Origin: Bacteroidales bacterium
Lineage (GTDB): Bacteria; Bacteroidota; Bacteroidia; Bacteroidales; UBA10428
DNA length: 39,874 nucleotides
Assembly: GCA_016926235.1 (NCBI GenBank)
Contig: JAFGOZ010000375.1
Location: 1 to 39,874 of the forward strand
Reading direction: 5' to 3'
The notes beneath the pieces are model-generated. The model was given only the letters and a program-made list of their open reading frames with translations, did not search any database and was not told the DNA's origin. Below, in pieces: positions 10,096 to 19,331 of this stretch (the stretch's first letter is position 1; each line of letters begins with the position of its first letter). Made by a program: the position numbers and the translations under genes.

Positions 10096-12894
10096 ATGAA
10101 AACAATCCCAATTTTTATTTTAGCCATCTTCTTCAGCTACAATGGTTATGCTCAAGAAACCAAATTAACCAACCAGCAAGCCAGAGAAATACTAAGTTCT
10201 AAAAGCGTATCCTATCCTTTTCGTTATGCTGTTATTGGTGATTTGCATAATACAACCTCAATAAGTCAGAAATTTGACAGTATACTTGAAGAAATTAAAA
10301 ACAATAACAATCTCATTTCTTTTATCATAGTTTGTGGCGATTTTGTAGATTATGGATATCAAAATTATTTTTCAGCATATAGGGATTTTATTAATCCATG
10401 GATGAGAGATAATAATATTGCTGTTTTTACACTTCCAGGTAATCATGACCTGGATGGATCAGGACTCGCATATTACTTGAATTATATAGATAATGATTTT
10501 GATACTTATTTTAACTTTGGGAATAGCAGATTTATCTTACTAAATAATAATAGACACATCGATGATAATAATTCTCCTTACCACTATCAAATTGATGACT
10601 CCCAAATTAACAAAGTGGATAAATGGCTTTTGTCAGCGCCTGCAAGAAGGTTTGTTTTTACTCATGTTCCAATACACAGTCCTTATTTTACAAGCTCTTA
10701 CAACACGATTGGAGCTAATATTAATTGTATTAATCCATACCCGTACAACAACCCAAACCTCTTTAGTCAAAAAGGTTTCCGTGAACTGCATGAATTATTT
10801 AAAAAACATAATGTTACAGCTGCTTTTAATGGCCATGATCATTATATCCATAATTATCTTATGCAAAATATTGAATCTATAAATTATTTCACTACAGGTG
10901 GAGGAGGGGAAGGTGTTGAGCATAGATGTCCTTCTTGCCCATTTCCTGATTACAGACCTTCAGAAAACAGATTATTTGACAGTCACTGGCTAGAGGTGGA
11001 AGTAAATTTAAACTATAGTACTAATGTAATGATGCACATTCTGGGTGTTGAGAGCGGAGAGGAAGAAGACGAAGATATAATTCCCGGGACCAATTATTAC
11101 CCTGCTGATTTTGACGTTGTGATTCCTCAAAAAACTGTTGAAAGCACCTACCATACTACCCGTGGGTGGGATAAAATCTGGTCTGATTATCAAGGAGAAA
11201 TGATACCAAATCATGACCCACCAATAATGCCGGAAAATTATCAAGGCAACATAAATTCCTGGAAAATTATGGATTATCAAAAATTTTATCCCGGAGATTA
11301 TAATGGAGATGGCATGGAAGAATTGTTGTGTGTTCGCTCAAATGAGGATCCAGGATGGATATCCATGAAAAGATATGTTAACGATAACTGGGAATGGTAT
11401 TGGAGCAGTGGTGGCACCCCACATATGATGACACCATACAGAAACTATCTGTATATTGGTGATTTTGACGGGGATAATAAGGATGAAGCATTGGGTATTG
11501 GTCCCTCATGGCAAACTATGTTTCACTTTGAAAATAGCGCCTGGATATGGGGCTGGAGTACTGGTGGAAGTGGATATATTGGAACATGGCATGTAAGTTC
11601 TACGGATAAATACTATATTGGCGATTTTAATGGAGATGAAAAAGACGAATTGCTTTGTGCAAATACAGCAGGATTAGTTTCACTATACAGTTTTAGCAAT
11701 AATAGCTGGAGTCAGATTTGGAGCAATAGTGGAAGTCGCAGTGCTGGCAGTTATATTTATGATTATAGAAACAATTTAAATGTAGGTGATTTTGATGGTG
11801 ATGGGAAAGATGAAATTTTAGGTGCTAGTTCATATGGGCTAAAAATATTCAAATTCCATAACAACAACTTCATACAATTATGGTATCAAAATAGCACTTC
11901 ATCATTGTGGATATACCGAAATGATTTAATTATTGCCGATTTTGACGGTGATGCAAAGGATGAGATACTTGGGAAAGACACATGGATTACCAAATTTGAT
12001 TACAATAATGGTTCATTATATTGGGAATGGTCATCTTATGGCTTAGGATACCTATGCGATTGGAATATTAGTGCAGCGAATACCTATTACTTTCCAATAC
12101 GAAATGCGATAAATCAACCAGATTTTCTATTTGTGGCAAAAAAGAATTGTGTAAATTATAGCGCCAGTATGTACAATTACTGGAATATTTATAATGATAA
12201 TTTCAACTTTAGCATTACCAGTTCAAATGCCCTTGTTCAAAATAATTGGAATGTTCAAGGATGTGATGGAGCTGATCTTTCATATTTGATATATGTACCT
12301 GAGACCAAAAACGTGACATTATCTACATGTAATGCTAATACAAATTTTGATACCAAGATTGAAATCTATAATCAAAATGGATCAACTACCAATAAGTATA
12401 ATGATGATAATACTTCGTGTGGATATTATTTCCCGTCAACAATAAAAACTGGTGGCGAAGGTTATCCATCAACTATAAATACCCAATTGACAAAAGGTTA
12501 TTATTTTGTAGTTGTAGATGGCTATTGTGGTGTAACAGGTAATTTTAAATTATCGGTAACAGGTTCCAGTGCATTAAAGAATGCAACAACAAATAATGAA
12601 TCTATATCTTATACTGAACAATTGACCAATACTGAGAATGATGAAAATGTATTGAATTCAAAAGATATACAGGTATTTCCAAATCCATCAAATACTTATT
12701 TTAATATTGCTTTGCCTGATGAAAAGAAATACACCATTAGCATATTTGATTTAAGTGGAAAGATTATTCATACTTTCCAAAATGCTGAGCAAAATATGTA
12801 TGTTGATTGCTCAAATTTCAATGCAGGAGTATATCTTATAAAGGTTTCAAATGCGACCGAAATATATCACAAGAGAATATTTATCAATAAATAA
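10096..12894 (+). CDS. Secreted calcineurin-like phosphoesterase with FG-GAP repeats, PPC domain and T9SS tail
   Basis: A 932-residue protein with a signal peptide ending at YAQ (residue 20). Residues ~42-310 are a metallophosphatase domain with the complete metal-binding set: D49/H51 in GDLH, D82 in GDFVDYG, N116-H117-D118 in GNHD, H190/H194 in THVPIH and H247/H249 in GHDH. Residues ~385-690 contain five FG-GAP/VCBS-type repeats (GDFDGDNKDE, GDFNGDEKDE, GDFDGDGKDE), like those of the preceding gene. Residues ~710-830 look like a pre-peptidase C-terminal domain similar to the one in the first gene. The end is a T9SS type A domain (VFPNPSNTYFNI, NAGVYLIKV). It is probably a surface or released phosphoesterase. 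Substrate (phosphodiester, nucleotide or polyphosphate) cannot be read from the sequence. Confidence 0.9.
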   Translation: MKTIPIFILAIFFSYNGYAQETKLTNQQAREILSSKSVSYPFRYAVIGDLHNTTSISQKFDSILEEIKNNNNLISFIIVCGDFVDYGYQNYFSAYRDFINPWMRDNNIAVFTLPGNHDLDGSGLAYYLNYIDNDFDTYFNFGNSRFILLNNNRHIDDNNSPYHYQIDDSQINKVDKWLLSAPARRFVFTHVPIHSPYFTSSYNTIGANINCINPYPYNNPNLFSQKGFRELHELFKKHNVTAAFNGHDHYIHNYLMQNIESINYFTTGGGGEGVEHRCPSCPFPDYRPSENRLFDSHWLEVEVNLNYSTNVMMHILGVESGEEEDEDIIPGTNYYPADFDVVIPQKTVESTYHTTRGWDKIWSDYQGEMIPNHDPPIMPENYQGNINSWKIMDYQKFYPGDYNGDGMEELLCVRSNEDPGWISMKRYVNDNWEWYWSSGGTPHMMTPYRNYLYIGDFDGDNKDEALGIGPSWQTMFHFENSAWIWGWSTGGSGYIGTWHVSSTDKYYIGDFNGDEKDELLCANTAGLVSLYSFSNNSWSQIWSNSGSRSAGSYIYDYRNNLNVGDFDGDGKDEILGASSYGLKIFKFHNNNFIQLWYQNSTSSLWIYRNDLIIADFDGDAKDEILGKDTWITKFDYNNGSLYWEWSSYGLGYLCDWNISAANTYYFPIRNAINQPDFLFVAKKNCVNYSASMYNYWNIYNDNFNFSITSSNALVQNNWNVQGCDGADLSYLIYVPETKNVTLSTCNANTNFDTKIEIYNQNGSTTNKYNDDNTSCGYYFPSTIKTGGEGYPSTINTQLTKGYYFVVVDGYCGVTGNFKLSVTGSSALKNATTNNESISYTEQLTNTENDENVLNSKDIQVFPNPSNTYFNIALPDEKKYTISIFDLSGKIIHTFQNAEQNMYVDCSNFNAGVYLIKVSNATEIYHKRIFINK

Positions 12895-12971
12895 TCTTTA
12901 ATGATATAGTAATTCAAAGTGTATTGAATTAAAGAATTACTAATTCTATTTCGCCTATTCTTTATAGAATG

Positions 12972-12997
12972 GTTCCAAAATATATTATTTTTGGAAC
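12972..12997 (+). terminator. Terminator-like hairpin after the fourth large gene
   Basis: The arms gttccaaaa and ttttggaac with an 8-nt loop are followed by actattctttt. A second, looser inverted repeat (tagtaattc/gaattacta) lies just before it at 12907-12942. The shared palindrome of the three preceding genes is absent here. Confidence 0.5.
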
Positions 12998-13032
12998 TAT
13001 TCTTTTAAAACATACTACATTTATTAGATAGC

Positions 13033-14421
13033 ATGAATATTACAAATAACTATAAGATGCCCGGATTTTTTAAAAACAAGCTCAGCTCAATTACTATATT
13101 CTTGATTGTTATCCTCTTTTTATTTAAAAATTATGATTTAAAGTATTGGCAAGGCGAGCAAAAAGTTGTTGTATGGGATATTATCTCTTATTATGCATAT
13201 CTTCCTGCAACACTTATTCAGCATGATCTTGCACTCAGTTTTTATGATAAACCAGATAATAAAGTTACAGGCACTTACTGGCCCAGAAGAGCTCCCAATG
13301 GTAAGTTGGTAATAATTACCTCAATGGGAATGTCATTCTTATATTCCCCGTTTTTCATTTTATCACACTGGTACGCTAAATCTTCTCATTATACTGCTGA
13401 TGGTTTCTCAACTCCTTACTATGTTGGTATTCTATTAAGCAGTGTTTTCTTCCTTTTTTTAGGATTAATTTATCTGAAAAAGCTATTAAAACCCAAGTTT
13501 GATGAATTAACCATATCAATTGTCCTAATTATTATAACACTTGGCACAAATATGTGGGCCAGTGGAACGCTTAGACCAGCCATGCCCCATAATTACAACT
13601 TTGCATTAATAACTATGTTTTTATATTATATCATAAAATGGCATACAAATCCCAAAATAAAAACTTCTCTATTATTAGGTTTTCTGGCAGGTTTAATTAG
13701 CCTAATACGGCCAACGAACATTATTATAGCCCTTGTTTTTGTTCTTTGGGATGTGGCTGGTTTTAAAGATATCAAAAATCGGTTTAACCTACTTTTAAAG
13801 AACAAACTAAATATTTTACTCATTATCATTACAGCATTTTTAGTTTGGATACCGCAGCTACTATATTGGAAAATGCAAACCGGGCAATACCTATATTATT
13901 CTTATGGTGATTCAGAAAAATTCTTTTGGAATAATCCCCAAATTTTAAATGTACTATTTAGCTACAGGAAGGGTTGGCTCATCTATACTCCCATTATGCT
14001 CTTTTCATTAGCTGGATTGTATTTTGTTTGGAAAGATTACCGAAAAATATTTTTCCCCATTTTACTGCTACTAATAGTTCATCTTTATATTATTAGTAGC
14101 TGGTGGTGTTGGTGGTGGGGTGGTTCTTTTAGTCAGCGAGTTATGATTGATATTTATGGTATACTTGCCATACCCCTGGCCTTTACTGTTCATCGGATAT
14201 TGCAAAGTAAAGGGCTTCTAAAGGTTGCATGTTTACTCATGATAGTTTTCTTTATATACTTGAATTTTTTTCAAACACGACAATACAAAATAGCACATTT
14301 GCATTGGGATTCAATGACAAAGGAAGCCTATTGGGCTATTTTTTTAAAACATTCTACTCCCGCTAATTATGGCGAATTACTTAAACAACCGGACTATGAA
14401 AAAGCAAGGTTTGGTGAATAA
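13033..14421 (+). CDS. Polytopic membrane protein, GT-C glycosyltransferase-like
   Basis: A 462-residue protein with about 10-11 hydrophobic segments, starting with residues ~17-35. The stretch VVVWDIISYYAYLPATLI followed by a loop with YWPRRAPNGKLV and SMGMSFLYSPFF matches the layout of Bacteroidota GT-C (dolichol-phosphate-mannosyltransferase-like) membrane proteins, where an acidic residue in the first extracytoplasmic loop is catalytic (here the D of VWD is a candidate). Such enzymes move a sugar from a polyprenyl-phosphate donor to a glycan or protein. No substrate can be named. It overlaps the next gene by 26 bp, suggesting co-expression. The family call is moderate; that it is an integral membrane protein is nearly certain. 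Confidence 0.75.
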   Translation: MNITNNYKMPGFFKNKLSSITIFLIVILFLFKNYDLKYWQGEQKVVVWDIISYYAYLPATLIQHDLALSFYDKPDNKVTGTYWPRRAPNGKLVIITSMGMSFLYSPFFILSHWYAKSSHYTADGFSTPYYVGILLSSVFFLFLGLIYLKKLLKPKFDELTISIVLIIITLGTNMWASGTLRPAMPHNYNFALITMFLYYIIKWHTNPKIKTSLLLGFLAGLISLIRPTNIIIALVFVLWDVAGFKDIKNRFNLLLKNKLNILLIIITAFLVWIPQLLYWKMQTGQYLYYSYGDSEKFFWNNPQILNVLFSYRKGWLIYTPIMLFSLAGLYFVWKDYRKIFFPILLLLIVHLYIISSWWCWWWGGSFSQRVMIDIYGILAIPLAFTVHRILQSKGLLKVACLLMIVFFIYLNFFQTRQYKIAHLHWDSMTKEAYWAIFLKHSTPANYGELLKQPDYEKARFGE

Positions 14422-15331
14422 TGCCTTAATATTAATTCTAAGACAAATATTGATTTCGGTTATAATACTATTCATGCTTTTTACTAAGGCAGGTATAATT
14501 AAAAGTTATTCTCAAAATAGACAAATTATAATGGGCTATATTTCCGACACATTATTATATAATGATACGATTAACTTTACTATAACAACACTAATGTGCC
14601 CATTGGCTTGCATGGAAAAAGAACTTGATATAGATAATGATAGCATAAATGATTTAAAATTTAGTATTTGTGAAATTATAAGTGGTTGGTACGGATTGGA
14701 GCGATCTATTGAAATTGAGCCATTAGATTCAACTTTCATTGTAAGAATACTATACCCTGATTCTCATAATGAGCTACAAACCTATTTACCCAGGCAATTT
14801 GAGTATGGAGACACATTAAATGTAAATATGGAATTTAGTAACCTTTCTACTTATATTTATTATATTCGGGATCAAAGTTACAGTGCGCCACCTCCAACAT
14901 TTATAGAATATGATTACTGGAAAGGCGATAAAAATAAATATCTTGGATATAAAAAGATAAAAAAAGGGGAGGAATATCTGGGTTGGATAAAATTAAGCGT
15001 TGAATACTATGAATTAACAATACACGATCTTGCTATTGTAAAAGAAATTATTCCAGTTGATACATCAACTTTTCCTAATGATACAACATCCATTCAAAAT
15101 GGGCTCCTATATCCAAATCCAACAAATGCTACCCTATATTTACCAAATATGAATGTATTATCATATCAAATATATAGTTTATCAGGGCAGCTCATAGAAG
15201 CTAAAGAGACTGCTATAAACCAATCAATTTACCCATATGAAATTAATGTTTCAAGAATCCCTAATGGCACTTATTTGTTATTGTTGGAGACCCATGAAGG
15301 TAGAAAAACATATAAATTTGTTAAAGACTAG
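14396..15331 (+). CDS. Secreted protein with T9SS type A sorting domain
   Basis: The ATG at 14396 gives MKKQGL followed by a hydrophobic stretch (ILILRQILISVIILFMLF), a likely signal or anchor segment. An in-frame ATG 27 bp upstream would lie deeper inside the preceding gene and is not preferred. The product has 311 residues. The central region (~35-235) has no fold that I recognise. It contains a C-P-L-A-C motif and an acidic DIDNDSINDLKF stretch that could bind calcium. Residues ~240-311 are a T9SS type A domain (LLYPNPTNATLYLPN, NGTYLLLLE). It overlaps the GT-C-like gene by 26 bp. Function unknown; delivery through T9SS is inferred from the tail. Confidence 0.8.
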   Translation: MKKQGLVNNALILILRQILISVIILFMLFTKAGIIKSYSQNRQIIMGYISDTLLYNDTINFTITTLMCPLACMEKELDIDNDSINDLKFSICEIISGWYGLERSIEIEPLDSTFIVRILYPDSHNELQTYLPRQFEYGDTLNVNMEFSNLSTYIYYIRDQSYSAPPPTFIEYDYWKGDKNKYLGYKKIKKGEEYLGWIKLSVEYYELTIHDLAIVKEIIPVDTSTFPNDTTSIQNGLLYPNPTNATLYLPNMNVLSYQIYSLSGQLIEAKETAINQSIYPYEINVSRIPNGTYLLLLETHEGRKTYKFVKD

Positions 15332-15503
15332 ATTTAGTTGGCGCATATTCTATTTTCCTTAACGGGTCAGCAAATTTATTTTGGACACATTATATCATAC
15401 CTCTATACTTCATTCTAAATTGATCATGTTTTATACCATTTTTATAATAATTGAACCCTGAAATACGTTTAAGCAGTATCATTTTATATTAAAACACACT
15501 GTG

Positions 15504-16892
15504 ATGGTTAAAAGAAATTTTATTACAAGTCTGGTTATTATTTCCCTGGTTATTATCAATTTTTCATGCGAAAAGGATGAAAAAACTACAGATAAAAACG
15601 ATCTAAAAATAAGTGGATATATTTATAATAATGATGCCAAAGCAATAGAAAATGCTAAGGTATCCATAGATAACATCAAATTTGCAACTACAGATGCCAA
15701 TGGTTATTTTGAAGTCTCAGGTTTAAACTCCGGGACACATGTTTTAAGTGCAAAATATTTACTGTCAGACTCTTCGTATAGCGAATTAACAGATAGTATC
15801 ATACTAAATGAAAACAATTATATATATGAATCACTCATTTTACCACTTCCAGTAGTTTTACATGAACCATTGGAGATACAACCTGATGAAATCACTCTAA
15901 TGTGGTCAAAAAGCCTGGAAGATAATTTTAGAGAATACAGATTATATATTGGAGGCTCATATCATCAGAATATTTTGAGTTCAGAAAATGGAACATTAGT
16001 AAACATTAGCACGGATGTAAACGACACAATATTTACTATTAACAATGACAACTATAGTAATGCCGGAGGAACGATAAGCCCAAATGGGACGTACCCATTC
16101 AGGCTTTATGTTTATAATGGTTACGACAAAATTTCCGGAAGCAACATTTTAACTGTGAATACTCCAAACTGGGATACTACAGACTTTACAGCAAACTATA
16201 GTTTAGAACTAATTACGAACTTTGCAGGTGCAGAACCAATAAAAGGAATTGACTGGGACGATAAAGGGAATCTTTGGATTTTCTATTATCATGATTATGG
16301 CTATATAAATGGGACTTATCAAGGTGAAGGCAAAGTGGTTAATTATAATTATGTTGAAGATATTTATCTTGACACCATTGAAATTTCCGATTTCAATGAG
16401 TGTCCCTCAGGTATAGCTTTTGATGATACCAGGATATGGGTTCAAATGAAGAGCTTTCAGGGGCAGCTGGTTGCTTTTGATATAGCAACCGGACAACAAC
16501 TTAAAAGCATGATGCTAAGCTCCTATACATCTTATTTATCTGACATATCCAAAATGCAGAATGGGTTTATTATCATTTGGAACTTTCATAACTATGAGAT
16601 TCTGAATAATAATGGGGGTATTCTTACTTCGGGAAAGACTCCATTTAGTATATTTAATGAAATGAGAGTTAGTTTAGGAGTTGCAGTAAGAAACAATGAA
16701 TATTGGATCAGTAGTTCCAATACAAATGAAATTGCCATTATGAATCAAGATGGTCAGCATATAGGAATAGTCAAAACTGGAATTAATATTGGATTAATGT
16801 ATGGTGCTGATTATAAAATTGCCATACGAAATAATAAATTAGCCATAGCCACTAATTCACATATTTATATTTTTAACATTGCAGGATTATGA
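15504..16892 (+). CDS. Lipoprotein with carboxypeptidase-regulatory-like domain and propeller-like region
   Basis: The ATG at 15504 is chosen over the GTG directly before it. The product has 462 residues. The N-terminus is a lipoprotein signal with C22 (VIINFSC), followed by a charged EKDEKTTDKND linker typical of surface lipoproteins. Residues ~33-110 resemble a carboxypeptidase-regulatory-like/DUF4480 fold (ISGYIYNNDAKAIENAKV, TDANGYFEVSGLNSG). Residues ~113-215 look like a fibronectin-III-type domain. Residues ~235-462 have repeating IDWDDKGNLWIF, GIAFDDTRIWVQM and VAVRNNEYWISS motifs of a six- or seven-bladed (SMP-30/NHL-like) propeller. No catalytic residues stand out. It has its own 172-bp upstream gap, in which I see no other feature, and is convergent with the next gene. 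Confidence 0.75.
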   Translation: MVKRNFITSLVIISLVIINFSCEKDEKTTDKNDLKISGYIYNNDAKAIENAKVSIDNIKFATTDANGYFEVSGLNSGTHVLSAKYLLSDSSYSELTDSIILNENNYIYESLILPLPVVLHEPLEIQPDEITLMWSKSLEDNFREYRLYIGGSYHQNILSSENGTLVNISTDVNDTIFTINNDNYSNAGGTISPNGTYPFRLYVYNGYDKISGSNILTVNTPNWDTTDFTANYSLELITNFAGAEPIKGIDWDDKGNLWIFYYHDYGYINGTYQGEGKVVNYNYVEDIYLDTIEISDFNECPSGIAFDDTRIWVQMKSFQGQLVAFDIATGQQLKSMMLSSYTSYLSDISKMQNGFIIIWNFHNYEILNNNGGILTSGKTPFSIFNEMRVSLGVAVRNNEYWISSSNTNEIAIMNQDGQHIGIVKTGINIGLMYGADYKIAIRNNKLAIATNSHIYIFNIAGL

Positions 16893-16913
16893 TACTTTAC
16901 AGATATTCAAGAT

Positions 16914-17789
16914 TTAAAACTTAACTACCCTCTGCGATATTGTAAAATTATTTGAGGTGATACTAACTATGTAAACACCATTTGAAAGATAAGAGCAATC
17001 GATAACCTGCTCTCCTATAAGTTCCTTATGTCCAACAACTGATCCCTTTAAATTATATATAATAATATCGTAAATAATATTATCATTGCAAATAATATTT
17101 AATCTGTCACTAATCATTGTTGGGTAAATTCTTAACTCATCCCGGGTTTCTTTTTCTAAGCCGGTAAATTGAGGACAAGAATTACATGTTGAATATAAAA
17201 TCTCATTCTTCCATGAAACACATAAAAGAGATATAGGAATCTCGGGATAACTTTTTGAAGGGTTGAAACACGCATTCAATAAACCATATATACTCCCTAC
17301 ACCTTCAATCCAGTAATCAGACCAATCATAATTCCCAGTGAGATGCATTCTCTTCTTATATTCCCCATTTTTTATCATGATTGAATCTATTGAATCCACC
17401 ACCCATCTGGCTGAATTCATAAAAATTGTGTCTAGTTTTTCCAGGTTAAAATCATATAATAGTACTTTACTACTATCGAATGGACTTCTCGTATACACTT
17501 TACTTGAATCCTCCCCTATAAGTATGTTTGCATAATACCAGTCCTTAGCATCATTAAGTTCAGGGTAAAAACTATGGACAGTATGAAATCTAAAAACCTT
17601 AAAATAGGTTAAATTATCTATTATCATACTATCGGATAATTTATAATAATAGTCATAAAATGTAGGTGATGAAGTATAAAGCTTTTGATACTCAGACCAT
17701 ATTTTGCTTTTATCAATTAATGGAGTTTTATCTTGTGCTGTAATTAAACTGTTCAATAATATAAAGATAACCACATGTAGCTTTTTCAT
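16914..17789 (-). CDS. Secreted protein with T9SS type A sorting domain
   Basis: The start at 17789 gives MKKLHVVIFILLNSLITAQ, a clean signal peptide. The reading frame runs open upstream to an ATG at 17852, but that version puts 21 polar and mixed residues before the signal. The product has 291 residues. Residues ~25-215 are unrecognised, rich in aromatic residues, with the cysteine-containing stretch YSTCNSCPQF before the tail. Residues ~220-291 are a T9SS type A sorting domain (RIYPTMISDRLNI, NLKGSVVGH, SNGVYIVSITSNN). It stands alone on the minus strand between the lipoprotein gene and the scarred MBOAT/RhuM locus. Function unknown. Confidence 0.75.
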   Translation of the reverse strand: MKKLHVVIFILLNSLITAQDKTPLIDKSKIWSEYQKLYTSSPTFYDYYYKLSDSMIIDNLTYFKVFRFHTVHSFYPELNDAKDWYYANILIGEDSSKVYTRSPFDSSKVLLYDFNLEKLDTIFMNSARWVVDSIDSIMIKNGEYKKRMHLTGNYDWSDYWIEGVGSIYGLLNACFNPSKSYPEIPISLLCVSWKNEILYSTCNSCPQFTGLEKETRDELRIYPTMISDRLNIICNDNIIYDIIIYNLKGSVVGHKELIGEQVIDCSYLSNGVYIVSITSNNFTISQRVVKF

Positions 17790-17860
17790 AATTTTCATAC
17801 CACTTATTTGGTTTAACATTTTCTTATCGAAGATAATTATAAAACAATGCAATTTAATAC

Positions 17861-17921
17861 TTAAAACTGGAAATAAATAAAAGGCTGCAAATCAAATGTT
17901 CGTGCCTGATAAATCAATATT
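17861..17921 (-). pseudogene. Fossil 3' end of a second MBOAT acyltransferase gene
   Basis: Read on the minus strand this 61-bp stretch encodes ILIYQARTFDLQPFIYFQF and a TAA stop. It aligns without gaps to the 3' end of the intact MBOAT gene at 19328-19388: 55 of 61 bases match and 18 of 19 residues are the same. Five of the six base differences are synonymous or a TAA/TAG stop swap. That pattern fits divergence as a working paralogue, not a fresh duplication. Homology stops abruptly where the RhuM fragment begins. Confidence 0.8.
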
Positions 17922-18114
17922 CTGGATGACACAGAAGAAAATAAGTGAACTTTTTGTTGTACAAAGACCGGCAATTACAAAACGCTTAAATAATATATTC
18001 GAAAGTGGCGAATTAAAAGAGGATTCAGTTAGTTCCATTTTGAAACATTCTGCCAAAGATGGGAAAAATGATCAAACTACTTTCTACAATCTAAAGAATC
18101 GGCAACTTCCATGA
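17917..18114 (+). pseudogene. Truncated RhuM-family gene (N-terminal fragment)
   Basis: The fragment encodes IFWMTQKKISELFVVQRP, then ITKRLNNIFESGELKEDS and a DGKNDQTTFYNL segment. This matches the conserved N-terminal DNA-binding-like region of virulence RhuM/Fic-related proteins (normally WLTQxxIAxLF, NIFxxGEL, DGKxYxxxFYNLD). The family runs to about 330 residues, but here only ~60 are present. An open frame extends left to an ATG at 17896, but those first residues are antisense MBOAT sequence. The 3' end is cut: homology ends at FYNL and the stop codon falls inside the palindrome at 18109-18145. No matching C-terminal part is found in the window. Confidence 0.75.
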
Positions 18115-18145
18115 AAATTTAAAATAATATTTTAAATTTTCATGG
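18109..18145. repeat. Perfect 37-bp palindrome upstream of the AAA_14 ATPase
   Basis: The left arm ccatgaaaatttaaaat, loop aat, and an exactly complementary 17-bp right arm end 22 bp before the ATPase start codon. It both truncates the RhuM fragment and sits in the promoter region of the ATPase gene. It could be an operator, an attachment or recognition site carried with the ATPase gene, or a hairpin in the leader RNA. Confidence 0.75.
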
Positions 18146-18167
18146 ATAATTTTATATATTTACATTC

Positions 18168-19331
18168 ATGATTCAACGAAATATACTGCAAAAATTGCAC
18201 AGTACTTTAACCTATTTCCCGGTTACAGGAATAATTGGCCCGCGTCAGGTAGGAAAGACCACGCTCTCAAGAATAGTTGCAGAAAACATGAACAAAGATT
18301 GCATATATATTGACCTGGAAAATCCTAAGGATATATCTAAATTAACCGACCCTGTCCTGTTTTTCGAAACTCAGAAAGAAAAATGCATTATCCTGGATGA
18401 AATTCAAAGAAGGCCGGAACTTTTTCCGATTATCCGATCAATGGTGGATGCCTATCGAACTCCCGGCCGTTTTTTAATACTCGGATCAGCAGCGCCTGAA
18501 CTGATAAGGGATTCATCAGAATCATTAGCGGGAAGGATAGCATATATTGAGCTATATCCTTTTAACATCATTGAATTAGGAAGTGATTATCGTAAAATCT
18601 CCAATCATTGGTTGAGAGGAGGATTCCCGGATGCCTATCTTGCACCAACAAATGAAATAACAATGCAATGGCATTATAATTTCATAAAAACATACGTGGA
18701 ACGTGATCTGCCTTTGCTTGGACTAGAAGCAAACAGGAATATAATAAGTCGTTTATGGCAAATGATTGCACATCTTCATGGGAATATTCTAAATATGAGT
18801 ATGCTTGGAAAATCATTAGGATTATCTTCTCCTACAATTAAAAAATATCTTTCCTTTCTGGAACAAGCCTTCTTAATAAGACAACTGCAACCACATTACC
18901 CGAATATGAAAAAAAGGTTGGTAAAATCTCCAAAAATATATATCAGGGACACAGGCATATTGCATAACCTTTTAAATATCCAAAATCAAAACGACCTGTT
19001 GGGACATCCTATACTTGGCAGTTCGTGGGAAGGTTATGTAATTGAGCAAATAATACAGATACTTCCGGATAATTTTATACCATACTTTTACCGCACGCAA
19101 CAAGGTTCAGAGTTTGATTTAATCTTGGTAAGTGCATCGAAGGTAGTAATGGGAATTGAAATAAAATACAGTTCTGCCCCTAAAATTTCCAAAGGATTGC
19201 TTCAATCAATGGAAGATTTGCAAACAATAGACAACTACATTATTATACCACAAGCGGAAGATTATAAAATACATGAAAAAATAACTGTTTGCAGCCTATA
19301 CTCTTTTCTCCAAAAATTCACTACCCTCTAA
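18168..19331 (+). CDS. AAA_14 ATPase with DUF4143 (nuclease-like) C-terminus
   Basis: A 387-residue protein of the common AAA_14-DUF4143 type. The Walker A motif is GPRQVGKT (residues 24-31, K30), and Walker B is CIILDEIQ with D77-E78. The sensor-like segment LILGSAAPEL follows, then the GRIAYIELYPF motif typical of the family. The C-terminal DUF4143 half carries GSSWEGYVIEQII, EFDLIL and GIEIKYSS, a PD-(D/E)xK-like arrangement in which the D of EFDL and the E-x-K of IEIK are the candidate metal ligands. Family length is normal, so the gene appears intact. The family is abundant in archaea and Bacteroidota, its role is unsettled, and mobility or toxin-antitoxin-like roles have been suggested. 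The last codons overlap the MBOAT stop codon by 4 bp in convergent orientation. Confidence 0.9.
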   Translation: MIQRNILQKLHSTLTYFPVTGIIGPRQVGKTTLSRIVAENMNKDCIYIDLENPKDISKLTDPVLFFETQKEKCIILDEIQRRPELFPIIRSMVDAYRTPGRFLILGSAAPELIRDSSESLAGRIAYIELYPFNIIELGSDYRKISNHWLRGGFPDAYLAPTNEITMQWHYNFIKTYVERDLPLLGLEANRNIISRLWQMIAHLHGNILNMSMLGKSLGLSSPTIKKYLSFLEQAFLIRQLQPHYPNMKKRLVKSPKIYIRDTGILHNLLNIQNQNDLLGHPILGSSWEGYVIEQIIQILPDNFIPYFYRTQQGSEFDLILVSASKVVMGIEIKYSSAPKISKGLLQSMEDLQTIDNYIIIPQAEDYKIHEKITVCSLYSFLQKFTTL

